DNA of 64,000 nt from Xanthomonas boreopolis (GCA_014654535.1 BNBA01000004.1:52805-116804); one strand, 5' to 3'; counted from the first letter of the stretch, positions 44,109 through 55,935 are shown. Numbers and translations are program-made. The notes: generated by a model from the sequence alone, not told the origin.

Positions 44109-45365
44109 ATGAAGTGGCAGATCACGATATTCAGGTGGGTAATGGCGTTACTGCTGGTCGCCGGCAGCGGCTATGCGGTGGCCTGGCACATGAGCGACGG
44201 CACCGTCGGGCGCTACGGACGGCCCGAGATCCTGCCGCCGCCGGCCGGTGCGCCCAAGGCGCTGGCGCTGGTGTTCCCGGACCCGGCGGCCCCGGAGCGG
44301 GCCCGGGCGAGCGCGCGCCGGTTGGCCGCGCAGGGGGCGCTGGTCGCGGTGGTCGACACGGCGCGCTACCTGGATAGCGTGAGCAAGCCGGGGCAGGTCA
44401 ACTGCGCCGGGTTCGCCGACGACGCCGAGCGCTTCGGCAAGCACCTGCTCCGCAAGCGGCACATCGACGTGTTCCTGCCGCCGCTGCTGGTCGGCGACGG
44501 CGAGGGCGCGTTGCTGGTCCGGCAGGCCATGGCCGCGGCGATGCCGGACGTGCTGGCAGGGGGCGTCGTGGTCGACGGCGGGGCCGCGCAGGATCGTTTC
44601 GCCTGCGGCACCCAGGCGCCGTCCGCCGCGCAGGGCACGCTCGCGGTGGTGCCGGCGTCGGCGACGGCCGACCAGCTCGCGCAGGCGGTCCAGGCCGGCT
44701 TCCCGGCCGCGGGCAGCGGCCTGGCGGGATTGCCGCTGGTGGAAATGCACGTGCCGGGCAGCCGCAGACTGGCGATCGTGATCTCCGGCGACGGCGGCTG
44801 GCGCGAACTGGACAAGGGCGTCGGCGCCGAACTCAACCGGCAGGGCGTGTCCGTGGTCGGCTGGAACAGCCTGCGCTACTTCTGGTCGGAAAAGAGCCCG
44901 CAACAGATCGGCGACGACCTTTCCCGGGTGATGGCCGAGTACCAGCGGCGCTGGCACGCCGACGACATCGCGTTGGTGGGCTATTCGTTCGGCGCCGACG
45001 TGATGCCGTTCGCCTACCAGCGGCTGCCCGAGGCGCAACGCCGTCAGGTGCGTTTCGTCTCGCTGCTCGGCCTGGCCCATGGCGCCAACTTCAAGGTGCG
45101 GGTCGGCGGCTGGCTGGGTTTCGGCAAGTCCGGGCAGGCGCCGGTCCTGCCCGAGCTGGCGAAGATGGATCCGAGGCTGCTGCAGTGCATCCACGGCGAG
45201 CAGGAGAAGGGATCGCTCTGTCCCGAGCTCGAGGTGCGCGGGATCGAGGTGGTCGCGCGGCCCGGCGGCCACCACTTCGACCATGACCCGGCCAAGCTGG
45301 CGGCGATCATCCTGCAAGGCTGGCAGCGGCGCGTGGCAGGCGCTGCGGCCGCCGCGCATGCCTGA
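44109..45365 (+). CDS. VirJ/AcvB-family periplasmic alpha/beta hydrolase
   Basis: 418 aa. N-terminal signal/anchor (WVMALLLVAGSGYAVAW), an N-terminal AcvB-type domain, then the VirJ domain with PGSRRLAIVISGDGGWRELD, VVGWNSLRYFW and the nucleophile elbow GYSFGAD (Ser293) and PGGHHFDHDP near the end (catalytic His). AcvB/VirJ proteins are lysyl-phosphatidylglycerol hydrolases that trim aminoacylated lipids, and were first known from Agrobacterium virulence. No type IV secretion or mprF gene is next to it. It follows the M48 gene by 105 bases. Confidence 0.85.
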   Translation: MKWQITIFRWVMALLLVAGSGYAVAWHMSDGTVGRYGRPEILPPPAGAPKALALVFPDPAAPERARASARRLAAQGALVAVVDTARYLDSVSKPGQVNCAGFADDAERFGKHLLRKRHIDVFLPPLLVGDGEGALLVRQAMAAAMPDVLAGGVVVDGGAAQDRFACGTQAPSAAQGTLAVVPASATADQLAQAVQAGFPAAGSGLAGLPLVEMHVPGSRRLAIVISGDGGWRELDKGVGAELNRQGVSVVGWNSLRYFWSEKSPQQIGDDLSRVMAEYQRRWHADDIALVGYSFGADVMPFAYQRLPEAQRRQVRFVSLLGLAHGANFKVRVGGWLGFGKSGQAPVLPELAKMDPRLLQCIHGEQEKGSLCPELEVRGIEVVARPGGHHFDHDPAKLAAIILQGWQRRVAGAAAAAHA

Positions 45366-45435
45366 TCCGGATCTGGTTCTGTCTGAATCAGATTCTATAG
45401 GAGCAGCCTCTGTGGGAGCGGCTTCTACGAGGATT

Positions 45436-46773
45436 CTAGGGGTCTTCCTGCTCCACCCGCAGGCCGAGCGTGCCGTCGCCGATGCGCGCATGCAGGCGTT
45501 CGCCGGCCTGGACCTGTTCGCGCGAACGCACCAGCCGGCCGTCGTCGGCGCGGGTGAGGATGGCGTAGCCGCGCGCCACCGTCGCCAACGGGCTGACCGC
45601 CTCCAGCGAACGCGCCAGGCCGCGCAGGCGCAGCGCTTCCTGCTGCAGCCGCCGCAGCAGCGGCGGTTGAGGATTGGCCGCCAGCAGGCGCTGGCGCAGG
45701 CGCGGCAGCTCGCGCACGGGATCGTGCAGCCGCAGCAGCGCTCCGGCACGCTGCAGGCGGCCATGCAGGCGCTCGAACGTCTGCCGGCGTTGCGCCTGCA
45801 GGTGGCGCAGCGCTTCCTCCTGGCGGCGGCGCAGCAACTGCAGCCTGGCCTGCGGGCTCCGTGCGTTCAGGCGCAGCGCGGCGCGGTCGCTGCGCTGCAT
45901 CGCCTGGTCGAGCCGGTGACGCTGCAGTTGCAGCAGGCGGGTGCGCGCGCGCTGCACGCGCAAGGCCAGTTCGCGCTGGTCGGGCACCAGCAGCTCGGCC
46001 GCGACCGAGGGCGTCGGCGCGCGCAGGTCGGCGGCGAAGTCGGCCAGGGTGAAGTCGGTCTCGTGGCCCACCGCCGACACCACCGGCGTGGCGGATGCGG
46101 CGATCGCGCGCGCCAGCTGTTCGTCGTTGAACGCCCACAGGTCTTCCAGCGAACCGCCGCCGCGGGTCACCAGGATCGCGTCGTAGCGCCCGCTGGCGTC
46201 GGCGCGGCGCAACAGCTCGGCGATCTGCGCGGCGGCGCTTTCGCCCTGGACCAGCGACGGCAGCAGGTCGACCTCCAGCATCGGGAAGCGCCGCCCCAGC
46301 ACGCTGAGCACGTCGCGCACCGCCGCGCCGGTCGGCGAGGTGATCACCGCCAGCCGGCGCACGTGCGCCGGCAGCGGGCGCTTGCGGGCCGGGTCGAACA
46401 GGCCTTCGGCCTCCAGGCGCGCGCGCAGTTGCTCGAAGGCGCGGCGCAGCGCGCCTTCGCCGGCTTCCTCGAGGTGGTCGAGCACCATCTGGTAGTCGCC
46501 GCGCGCCTCGTACAGCGTCAGCCGGCCGCGCGCCAGCACGCGCAGGCCCTCGCGCGGCTGGAACTTCAGCCACTGGCTCTTGGGCCGGAACATCGCGCAG
46601 CGCACCTGGGCGCGCGCGTCCTTCAGGGTGAAATACAGGTGCCCGGACGAGGGGCGGGTGACGTTGCCGAGTTCGCCTTCCACCCACACCAGCGGGAACG
46701 CGCCCTCGAGCAGGTCGCGGGCGAGCGTGTTGAGCTGGCTGGGCGTGAGTATCTGGTCTTCGCGGGCAGGCAT
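45436..46773 (-). CDS. xseA: Exodeoxyribonuclease VII large subunit
   Basis: XseA, 445 aa: N-terminal OB domain ([29 protein letters not shown]), catalytic core ([64 protein letters not shown]) and long coiled coil. With XseB it degrades single-stranded DNA to oligonucleotides. Start at ATG 46773, seven bases after the queG stop. xseB is not in the window. Confidence 0.94.
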   Translation of the reverse strand: MPAREDQILTPSQLNTLARDLLEGAFPLVWVEGELGNVTRPSSGHLYFTLKDARAQVRCAMFRPKSQWLKFQPREGLRVLARGRLTLYEARGDYQMVLDHLEEAGEGALRRAFEQLRARLEAEGLFDPARKRPLPAHVRRLAVITSPTGAAVRDVLSVLGRRFPMLEVDLLPSLVQGESAAAQIAELLRRADASGRYDAILVTRGGGSLEDLWAFNDEQLARAIAASATPVVSAVGHETDFTLADFAADLRAPTPSVAAELLVPDQRELALRVQRARTRLLQLQRHRLDQAMQRSDRAALRLNARSPQARLQLLRRRQEEALRHLQAQRRQTFERLHGRLQRAGALLRLHDPVRELPRLRQRLLAANPQPPLLRRLQQEALRLRGLARSLEAVSPLATVARGYAILTRADDGRLVRSREQVQAGERLHARIGDGTLGLRVEQEDP

Positions 46774-46780
46774 CGCGCGA

Positions 46781-47863
46781 TTATCCCGCATCGACGCGCG
46801 GGGCGTGCTGCGCCAGCGCCCACTGCACGTGCTCGCGCACCAGCGCCGAGGGATGCTCGCGGCGCGAGGCCAGCGCCTCCAGCACCGCGGGAGTCGAGGG
46901 CGCGTTGCCGAGCGCCACCGCGATGTTGCGCAGCCAGCGCTCGTGGCCGCTGCGCCGGATCGGGCTGCCCTCGGTGCGGCCCAGGAACTCGTCTTCCTCC
47001 CAGGCGAACAGCTCCGGCAGCGTGGCTTCGTCCAGGCGGTTGCGCGCGCGGAAGTCCGGCTCGTCGGTGCGCCGGGCGAACTTGTTCCAGGGGCACGCCA
47101 GCTGGCAATCGTCGCAGCCGAAGATGCGGTTGCCCATCGGCTTGCGCAGGTGCTCCGGGATCGCGCCCTCGTGCTCGATGGTCAGGTAGGAGATGCAGCG
47201 GCGCGCGTCGAGCCGGTACGGGGCGACGATCGCCTGGGTCGGGCAGACGTCGATGCAGCGCGTGCAGGTGCCGCAGTGCGCGGTGGCGGGCACGTCGATC
47301 GGCAGCGGCAGGTCGACGTAGATCTCGCCGAGGAAGAACCAGGAGCCGCCCTGCCGGTCGATCAGGCAGGTGTGCTTGCCGATCCAGCCGAGGCCGGCAT
47401 TGCGGGCGAGCGCGCGTTCCAGCACCGGCGCCGAATCGACGAACACGCGGTGGCCGAACGGGCCGATCTCCGCCTGCACCTTCTCGGCCAGCTTCTGCAG
47501 GCGGTTGCGCATGAGCTTGTGGTAGTCGCGGCCGAGCGCGTAGCGCGCCACGTAGGCGCGTTCGCCGTCGGCGAGGGTATCCCAGGCCTGCGGATCGTCC
47601 CTGCGGCCGTAGTCGAGCCCGACCGAGACCACGCGCAGCGTGCCCGGCACCAACTCGTGCGGGCGCGAGCGCTTGTCGCCGTGCTGGGCCATCCAGTGCA
47701 TGGTCCCGTACAGGCCCTCGGCCAGCCAACTGCGCAGGTGCGCTTCGTCCTCGCCGAGTTCGACGCCGGAGATGCCGCAGCGCTGGAAGCCGGCCTCGCG
47801 CGCGAGCGCGCGGATGCGCGCGGCGGCGCGGTGCGGATCGGCGTTGGCGAGGACGGCGGACAT
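46781..47863 (-). CDS. queG: Epoxyqueuosine reductase
   Basis: QueG, 360 aa: cobalamin- and 4Fe-4S-dependent reduction of epoxyqueuosine to queuosine in tRNA. Cluster motifs [15 protein letters not shown] and [12 protein letters not shown] are intact; the N-terminal domain and a C-terminal HEAT-like stretch are normal. Divergent from nnrDE; in E. coli the queG and nnr/tsaE genes are also neighbours. Confidence 0.95.
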   Translation of the reverse strand: MSAVLANADPHRAAARIRALAREAGFQRCGISGVELGEDEAHLRSWLAEGLYGTMHWMAQHGDKRSRPHELVPGTLRVVSVGLDYGRRDDPQAWDTLADGERAYVARYALGRDYHKLMRNRLQKLAEKVQAEIGPFGHRVFVDSAPVLERALARNAGLGWIGKHTCLIDRQGGSWFFLGEIYVDLPLPIDVPATAHCGTCTRCIDVCPTQAIVAPYRLDARRCISYLTIEHEGAIPEHLRKPMGNRIFGCDDCQLACPWNKFARRTDEPDFRARNRLDEATLPELFAWEEDEFLGRTEGSPIRRSGHERWLRNIAVALGNAPSTPAVLEALASRREHPSALVREHVQWALAQHAPRVDAG

Positions 47864-47941
47864 GCGCGCAGGATACCGGGCCCGCGCGGAGCCTGCGGCG
47901 CGCGGGCGACCTGGGCGGAGGCTCGCAGTTAGAATCGCCGC

Positions 47942-49426
47942 ATGTTCGAGCCGCTGGACCTCTACGACACCGCCGCCGCGCGCATGATCGACGCGCAGGC
48001 CACCGCGCTGCTCGGCGGCGATCCCTACGTGCTGATGCAGCGCGCCGGGGCGGCGGCGTGCGAATTGCTGCTGGAGCGCTGGCCGCGGGCGCGGCGGATC
48101 GCGGTCGCCTGCGGTACCGGCAACAACGGCGGCGACGGCTACGTGCTGGCGCGGCTGCTGCACCAGGCCGGCCGGCGCGTGCGGGTGGTGCACCTGCCCG
48201 AGCGCGGACCGGCATCCGAGCTGGCCCAGCGCGCCTGCACCGACTATCTCGCCGTCGGCGGCCGGGTCGAGCTGTTCCCGTGCGGGCTGGACGACGAGGA
48301 TGTGCTGGTGGACGCCCTGTTCGGCCTCGGCCTCAATCGCGAACTGGACGAGGCCAGCAGCGGGTTCGTCGAGGCGATCAACCGGGCCGGCGCGCCGGTG
48401 CTGGCCCTGGACGTGCCGAGCGGCGTCGATGCCGAGCACGGCGTGGCCCCGGGCGCGGCGATCCGGGCGCAGCTGACGCTGCAGTTCATCGTGCCGCACC
48501 TCGGGCTGTATACCGGCGACGCACTGGAGCATGTCGGCGAGAAGGTCGTGCATGGGCTCGACGTGCCGGCCTCGGCGGTCGCGGCGATGACGCCGCGCGC
48601 GCAGTCGTGGGCCCCGTCGGCACTGGCCGATCGGTTGCCGCCGCGCCGGCTCAACAGCCACAAGGGCGAATCCGGCCGGGTCCTGTGCATCGGCGGCAAC
48701 GAGGGCACCGGCGGCGCGGCGATGCTCGCCGCGGAGGCGGCGTTGCGCAGCGGCGCCGGGCTGGTGGCCGTCGCCACCCGCGCGCGCCATGTCGGGCCGT
48801 TGCTGGCGCGCTGCCCGGAAGCGATGGCGCGCGCGGTCGAGGACGGCGACGCGCTGCGGCCGCTGCTGGCGCAGGCGGACGCGGTGGCGGTCGGGCCGGG
48901 ACTCGGGCAGGACGACTGGGCGCGGGGACTTTGGCAACTCGCGCTCGCCGCCGGCAAGCCGCTGGTGATCGACGCGGACGGATTGAACCTGCTGGCCGCC
49001 GCGCCGCGGCCGGTCCCCGGCGCCGTGCTGACCCCGCATCCGGGCGAGGCCGGGCGCCTGTCGGGCATTCCCGCCGCGCAGGTCCAGCGCGACCGCGTGG
49101 CGGCGGCCGAATCGCTGGCTTCGCGCTTCGATGCCGTGGTCGTGCTGAAGGGCGCCGGCACGATCGTCGCCGCCCCGCATCGCACGCCGAGGATCGTCGC
49201 CGCGGGTAACCCGGGCATGGCGGTAGGCGGCATGGGCGACCTGCTGACCGGCGTGATCGCCGCGCTGATCGCCCAGGGCCATGCGCCGTTCGATGCCGCC
49301 GCGCTCGGCGCACTGCTGCATGCCTGCGCGGGCGACGCGGCCGCTGAGCAGGGCGAGCGCGGCCTGCTTCCCACCGATCTGCTGCCGGAACTGCGGCGGC
49401 TCGCCAATCCCGGGATACGTCGATGA
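47942..49426 (+). CDS. nnr: Bifunctional NAD(P)H-hydrate epimerase/dehydratase
   Basis: YjeF fusion, 494 aa: N-terminal epimerase (GTGNNGGDGYVLARLL, DVPSGVDAEHG) and C-terminal ADP/ATP-dependent dehydratase of ribokinase fold (NSHKGESGRVLCIGGNEGTGGAAML, NPGMAVGGMGDLLTGVIAALIAQG). It repairs hydrated NADH/NADPH. Overlaps tsaE by four bases (ATGA). Confidence 0.95.
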   Translation: MFEPLDLYDTAAARMIDAQATALLGGDPYVLMQRAGAAACELLLERWPRARRIAVACGTGNNGGDGYVLARLLHQAGRRVRVVHLPERGPASELAQRACTDYLAVGGRVELFPCGLDDEDVLVDALFGLGLNRELDEASSGFVEAINRAGAPVLALDVPSGVDAEHGVAPGAAIRAQLTLQFIVPHLGLYTGDALEHVGEKVVHGLDVPASAVAAMTPRAQSWAPSALADRLPPRRLNSHKGESGRVLCIGGNEGTGGAAMLAAEAALRSGAGLVAVATRARHVGPLLARCPEAMARAVEDGDALRPLLAQADAVAVGPGLGQDDWARGLWQLALAAGKPLVIDADGLNLLAAAPRPVPGAVLTPHPGEAGRLSGIPAAQVQRDRVAAAESLASRFDAVVVLKGAGTIVAAPHRTPRIVAAGNPGMAVGGMGDLLTGVIAALIAQGHAPFDAAALGALLHACAGDAAAEQGERGLLPTDLLPELRRLANPGIRR

Positions 49427-49905
49427 TCGAAGGTTTTCTCGCCTCCACGGAGGCCACCGAGCGCCTGGGCGGCCTGATGGCGGCCACGCGGCCGGCGCAG
49501 GCCGTGGTGCAGCTGCAAGGCGACCTGGGCGCCGGCAAGTCCACCTTGGCCCGGGCGCTGCTGCGTGCGCTGGGGGTCGCCGGTGCGATCCGCAGCCCGA
49601 CCTATACGCTGGTCGAGCGCTACCCGCTGGCCGACGGCAGCGAGGCCTGGCACCTGGACCTGTATCGCGTCGGCGCGGCCGGGGAGCTGGATTTCCTGGG
49701 ACTGGACGAGGGCACCGCGAGCCTGTGGCTGGTCGAGTGGCCCGAGCGCGGCGCGGGAGCGCTGCCGCCGGTGGACCTGACGGTGCGCCTGGCGGTGGCG
49801 GGCGAGGGGCGGCGCCTGCAGGTGCGGGGCGAGAGCGAAACCGGCCAGGCCTGGGTGGATCGGCTCCGGGCGTTGCCCGAGTTGCAGGGCATTGCTGCCG
49901 GCTGA
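49423..49905 (+). CDS. tsaE: tRNA threonylcarbamoyladenosine ATPase TsaE
   Basis: TsaE (YjeE), 160 aa, P-loop GDLGAGKST at about residues 31-39, with SPTYTLVERYP and HLDLYR motifs. It acts with TsaB/TsaD to make t6A37 in ANN-decoding tRNAs. The nnr-tsaE-amiC order matches enterobacteria (yjeF-tsaE-amiB-mutL), and here amiC and mutL follow with an insertion. Confidence 0.95.
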   Translation: MIEGFLASTEATERLGGLMAATRPAQAVVQLQGDLGAGKSTLARALLRALGVAGAIRSPTYTLVERYPLADGSEAWHLDLYRVGAAGELDFLGLDEGTASLWLVEWPERGAGALPPVDLTVRLAVAGEGRRLQVRGESETGQAWVDRLRALPELQGIAAG

Positions 49906-49987
49906 CGCTAGAAAAGTTTGGCAGGTTACGGATTATTAAGGGAAAACGTATTGCAATTACGATGCCGCGGTGATTGAATCCGGCTCC

Positions 49988-51568
49988 ATGAGCCTGGGGA
50001 ATCGCCAATTCATCGTTCTTGCGCTGGCCGCGAGCCTCGGCGCGGCGGGTTTTGGCGTGGACGCGGGCGAGATCCGCGGCGTGTCGCTCAGCAGCGGCAG
50101 CACCGGTACTCGCGCCGAGATCCAGCTGGCCGGCAGCGGCGGCTACAAGACCATTTCCCTGGCCGGCCCGAACCGGCTGGTGGTCGATTTTCCCGATTCC
50201 GCCGCCGCGCGCGGGCTGAAGATGCCGGCCCCCGGCGGCGTGGTCACCGCGGTGCGGACCGGCCAGCCGGTGCCCGGCACCTTCCGCGTGGTGTTCGACC
50301 TCGCCGGTGCGGTGGTCGCGTTCAAGCCGCAGATGCTGCGCAACGGCAGCGGTTCGACGCTGGTGATCGAGTGGCCGGGCGAAGGTTCGCCGGACCCGGC
50401 GGCGGCGCCCAAGCTTGCCCAGGGCGAGCCCCAACCCGCGGCCGCGGCGACCGTCGCGCCGGATGCGCGCGCCGAGGCCGCGCGTGCCACCTCGGCATTG
50501 ACGGCCTCGGTGGTGCGCGCCGCCACGGCCGCTCCCGCGACGCCGCCTCCGGCCGCGCCGGAACCGCGTCCCGCCACGCCGGCGACGACACCGGGCGCGC
50601 CGCCCGCCATCGCATCCGCATCCGCATCGGCGTCTGCCACCGGCGCGTCGCCCGCGGCGATCCTCAACGGCGCTGCTGTGGCGGCGAATGCGCCCGCGGC
50701 GAAACCGCCGGCGGACCCGCCCGGCGGCGATGCGCTGGACCCCGAGATCGCGCCGCGCCCGGTGATGCCGAGCGCGGCGTCGCGGGTGAAGATGACGGCC
50801 GGCATGCGCCCGCTGGTGGTCGCGATCGATCCCGGCCACGGCGGCCAGGACCCGGGCGCGATCGGCCCGACCGGCAAGCGCGAGAAGGACGTGACCCTGG
50901 CCGTGGCGCGCGAACTGGCGCGCCAGGTCAATGCCACGCCGGGCCTGAAGGCCTACCTGACCCGCGACAGCGACGTCTTCATCCCGCTGCCGATGCGGGC
51001 CAAGAAGGCGCGCGCGGCCGGTGCCGACATCTTCATCTCGATCCACGCCGACGCCGCCGAGAACCGCAGCGCCAGCGGCTCCTCCGTGTACGTGCTCTCG
51101 ACCAAGGGCGCGTCGTCGCAGCGCGCGCGCTGGCTGGCCGACAAGGAGAACGCGGCCGACCTGGTCGGGGGCGTGCGCCTGCAGCAGACCGAGGACACCT
51201 TGGCCAACGTGCTGATCGACCTCGCCCAGAGCGGCCACATGAAGGCATCCGAGGATGCCGCCGGGCACGTGCTGGGCGGGCTCAAGCGGATCGGCAACAA
51301 CCACAAGCCGCACCTGGAGCGCGCCAACTTCGCGGTGCTGCGCACTTCGGACATGCCGGCGATGCTGGTGGAGACGGCCTTCATCTCCAATCCGGAAGAA
51401 GAGCGGCGCCTGACCGATCCGGCCTACCAGCGCAGGCTGGCCAGCGCCGTGCTGGACGGCGTCAATACCTTCTTCACCCGCCAGCCGCCGCCGGGCACGT
51501 TGTACGCCGCGCGCGCCCAGGCCGAGGCGGAGGCGGCGGCCGGTACCGTCGCCGGCGGCAGCCGCTGA
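49988..51568 (+). CDS. amiC: N-acetylmuramoyl-L-alanine amidase (AmiB/AmiC type)
   Basis: 526 aa. Signal peptide, an AMIN domain (about 25-130, IRGVSLSSGSTGTRAEIQLAG) for envelope targeting, an alanine/proline-rich linker, then the Amidase_3 zinc domain: IDPGHGGQDPGAIG (His), EKDVTLAVA (Glu), SIHADAA (His) and catalytic VETAFISN. It cleaves septal peptidoglycan at cell separation. It starts at ATG 49988 or the in-frame GTG at 49970; neither has a clear ribosome site. A low-GC segment at 49910-49965 is a likely promoter region. Confidence 0.93.
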   Translation: MSLGNRQFIVLALAASLGAAGFGVDAGEIRGVSLSSGSTGTRAEIQLAGSGGYKTISLAGPNRLVVDFPDSAAARGLKMPAPGGVVTAVRTGQPVPGTFRVVFDLAGAVVAFKPQMLRNGSGSTLVIEWPGEGSPDPAAAPKLAQGEPQPAAAATVAPDARAEAARATSALTASVVRAATAAPATPPPAAPEPRPATPATTPGAPPAIASASASASATGASPAAILNGAAVAANAPAAKPPADPPGGDALDPEIAPRPVMPSAASRVKMTAGMRPLVVAIDPGHGGQDPGAIGPTGKREKDVTLAVARELARQVNATPGLKAYLTRDSDVFIPLPMRAKKARAAGADIFISIHADAAENRSASGSSVYVLSTKGASSQRARWLADKENAADLVGGVRLQQTEDTLANVLIDLAQSGHMKASEDAAGHVLGGLKRIGNNHKPHLERANFAVLRTSDMPAMLVETAFISNPEEERRLTDPAYQRRLASAVLDGVNTFFTRQPPPGTLYAARAQAEAEAAAGTVAGGSR

Positions 51569-51578
51569 CCTTGCCGGG

Positions 51579-52448
51579 TCAGGCGAAGCGCATGGCCAGG
51601 GCCACGAAGACCACCACCAGGCCGGCGGTGAGGACCATGCTCCAGGCCACCGGTTCGCGCAGCACCCAGCCGGCCAGCATCAGCCCGAGGAACGGTTGCA
51701 ACAGCTGCAGCTGGCCCACGCTGGCGATCCCGCCGAGGGCAAGGCCGCGGTACCAGAACACGAAGCCGATCAGCATGCTGAACAACGAGACGTAGCCCAG
51801 TCCGATCCAGGCCGGCGCGCCGATGCCCGCGGCGCTGCCGGGCAGGGTCGCCCATGCGATCGGCAGCATGACCGGCAGGGCCAGCACGAGCGCCCACGAA
51901 ATGACCTGCCAACCGCCCAGGCGTCGCGAGAGCACGGCGCCCTCGGCGTAGCCGAGCCCGCACAGCACGATCGCGGCGACCATCAGCAGGTCGCCCGCCG
52001 CGGAAGCGGCCGTGCCGTTGGACAGCGCGAAGCCGACGACGGTGGCGCTGCCCAGGAGCGAGAAGGCCCAGAACAGCGGCTTGGGGCGTTCGTTGCCGCG
52101 CAACACCGCGAAGATCGCGGTGGCCAGCGGCAGCAGGCCGACGAAGACGATCGAGCGCGCCGAGGTGATGTGCTGCAGGGCGAGCGCGGTCAGCAACGGG
52201 AAGCCGATCACCACGCCCGCCATGACGATCGCCAACGGCGCCAGGTCCCGGCGCGCCGGCCGCGCCTGGCGCAGCAGGAGGAGCAGGGCGCCACCCAGCA
52301 GCCCGGCGATCAGCGCGCGCGCCGAGGTCAGGAACATGGGCGGGAAGCCGGCGATCGCCACGCGCGTGGCCGGCAGCGAGCCGCTGAAGATGGCCACGCC
52401 GAGCAGCCCGCTGCCCCAGCCATCGATCATCGTCCTAGTGTCGCTCAT
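51579..52448 (-). CDS. DMT-family (EamA) permease
   Basis: Drug/metabolite transporter, 289 aa, ten helices in two EamA repeats; AFSGSLPATRVAIAGFPPMFLTSARALIAG starts repeat 1 and FWYRGLALGGIASVGQLQLLQPFLGLMLAG is the end of repeat 2. It is divergent from the MocR gene at 52571 with shared operator-like repeats between them, so it is probably that regulator's target. Substrate unknown; converges on amiC. Confidence 0.9.
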   Translation of the reverse strand: MSDTRTMIDGWGSGLLGVAIFSGSLPATRVAIAGFPPMFLTSARALIAGLLGGALLLLLRQARPARRDLAPLAIVMAGVVIGFPLLTALALQHITSARSIVFVGLLPLATAIFAVLRGNERPKPLFWAFSLLGSATVVGFALSNGTAASAAGDLLMVAAIVLCGLGYAEGAVLSRRLGGWQVISWALVLALPVMLPIAWATLPGSAAGIGAPAWIGLGYVSLFSMLIGFVFWYRGLALGGIASVGQLQLLQPFLGLMLAGWVLREPVAWSMVLTAGLVVVFVALAMRFA

Positions 52449-52516
52449 GCCGCCGGCCTCCTGGAGTGGAGCGCGACTCTAGCGATCGCCGGACCGCCGC
52501 GAACAGCGACGATCCA

Positions 52517-52557
52517 ATACAATCCGCCCGAACTGTATCGGTCCCGCGAGGGATACA
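52517..52557. promoter_or_regulatory. MocR operator repeats between the DMT and MocR genes
   Basis: ATACA (52517-52521), TGTATC (52534-52539) and GATACA (52552-52557) give two overlapping inverted repeats, each about 12 bases apart. Triplet ATAC/GTAT arrays of this kind are typical binding sites for MocR-type GntR regulators in divergent promoters. Confidence 0.6.
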
Positions 52558-52570
52558 CCTGGACCCGACG

Positions 52571-54001
52571 ATGGCGGAGCGTACCGGCGCGAAGACGGCC
52601 GCGGTGATGGAGCAGATCCGCGCGAAGATCGCCAGCCGCGCCTTCGCCGCGGGCGATCGCCTGCCGTCGATCCGCAGCCTGGCGGATGCGATGGCGGTAT
52701 CGCCCGCGACCGTCGTGGAGGCCTACGACCGGCTGGCGGCGGAAGGCTGGGTCCAGGCCCGGCGCGGCTCGGGCTTCTACATCGCCGCCTCGGCGTTGCC
52801 GCCGCTGGACCTGGCACGGCAGGCGGGCGTCCAGGAGCGCGTCGTCGATCCGTTCTGGGTGTCGCGGCAGGCGCTGGACGCGGAGCGCGGCGCGCTGAAG
52901 CCCGGGTGCGGCTGGCTGCCGGCCGACTGGATGCCGGCGGGAGCGCTGCGGAGCGCGTTCCGCGCGCTCGCGCGCGCCGACGCGGAGGTGCTCACCGACT
53001 ACGGCGGCACGCAAGGGGCGCCGGCGCTGCGCCGGCTGCTGCTGGCGCGCTTCGGCGCGGAAGGCATCGAGGCGGCCCCCAACCAGTTGCTGTTGACGGC
53101 ATCCGGCACCCAGGCGCTCGACCTGGTCTGCCGGTTCCTGCTGCGGCCCGGCGACACCGTGCTGGTGGACGATCCGTGCTACTTCAATTTCCGCGCCTTG
53201 CTGCGGGTGCACCAGGTCGCCCTGCTGGGCGTGCCGTACACGCCCACGGGGCCGGACATGGCGCGTTTCGAGGCCATCCTCGCCTCCGAGCGGCCGCGCC
53301 TGTACATCACCAACTCCGCGCTGCACAACCCGACCGGGGCGACGCTCTCGCCGCAGGTCGCGCACCGCCTGCTCAACGCCGCGGCGAGGCATGGCCTGAC
53401 CATCGTCGAGGACGACATCTTCGCCGACTTCGAGCCGGAGCCGTCGCCGCGGCTCGCCGCGCTGGACGGGCTGGACCGGGTGGTGCGGATCGGCAGTTTC
53501 TCCAAGACGCTGTCGGCCTCGCTGCGCTGCGGCTACATCGCCGCGCGCGCCGACTGGGTCGAGGCGCTGGTCGACCTGCAGGTGGCCACCGGTTTCGGCG
53601 GACCCGGCCCGGCGGCGGCCGAGACGATCGCGCATGTGCTGGCCGGTGGCGGCTACCGCAAGCACATGGACCAGCTCCGCCTGCGGCTGCTGCGCGCGCG
53701 ACGCGACGTCGCCGCCCGGCTGCGCGCGCTCGGGATCGAGCCCTGGCTGATGCCGCGCGGCGGCTTCTATCTCTGGTGCCGCCTGCCGGAAGGGCTGCGG
53801 GCGGTGGACGTGGCGAAGGCGGCGCTCGCGGAGAACATCGTCCTGGCGCCCGGCGACGTGTTCAGCGTCTCCGCGGGCGCGCCGGCGTTCCTGCGCTTCA
53901 ATGTCGCCCAGTCCGGCGATCCGCGCATTTGGGAGACACTGCGTCGCATCGTCGGGCCGGGCGCAAGAACCGCCGGGCGCTCGGCTATCATCCCGGATTG
54001 A
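52571..54001 (+). CDS. MocR/PdxR-type GntR regulator with aminotransferase domain
   Basis: 476 aa. N-terminal GntR winged helix (about 10-75: AGDRLPSIRSLADAMAVSPATVVEAYDRLAAEGWV) fused to a class I aminotransferase fold with PLP lysine in GSFSKTLSASLRCGY (Lys312) and NPTGATLS. Such proteins sense PLP-amino acid adducts rather than catalyse transamination. Start at ATG 52571. It likely controls the divergent DMT transporter and itself. Confidence 0.9.
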   Translation: MAERTGAKTAAVMEQIRAKIASRAFAAGDRLPSIRSLADAMAVSPATVVEAYDRLAAEGWVQARRGSGFYIAASALPPLDLARQAGVQERVVDPFWVSRQALDAERGALKPGCGWLPADWMPAGALRSAFRALARADAEVLTDYGGTQGAPALRRLLLARFGAEGIEAAPNQLLLTASGTQALDLVCRFLLRPGDTVLVDDPCYFNFRALLRVHQVALLGVPYTPTGPDMARFEAILASERPRLYITNSALHNPTGATLSPQVAHRLLNAAARHGLTIVEDDIFADFEPEPSPRLAALDGLDRVVRIGSFSKTLSASLRCGYIAARADWVEALVDLQVATGFGGPGPAAAETIAHVLAGGGYRKHMDQLRLRLLRARRDVAARLRALGIEPWLMPRGGFYLWCRLPEGLRAVDVAKAALAENIVLAPGDVFSVSAGAPAFLRFNVAQSGDPRIWETLRRIVGPGARTAGRSAIIPD

Positions 54002-54100
54002 TTCCCGATGGCGGCGCGACGCGCCGGACGCAGTACCGATGCCCCAGTTCCCGCCCGCTCCCGTTCCGCTCCCGTCGCCGGCAACCGAGGGAGGCGCGCG

Positions 54101-55933
<1,833 letters not shown>

Positions 55934-55935
55934 CG

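Noticed and set aside
46781..51313. A 1510-codon open frame on the minus strand reaching far beyond queG
   Set aside because: Only the part to 47863 encodes queG. The rest lies antisense to nnr, tsaE and amiC and reads as low-complexity Arg/Ala/Gly sequence, a GC-content artefact.
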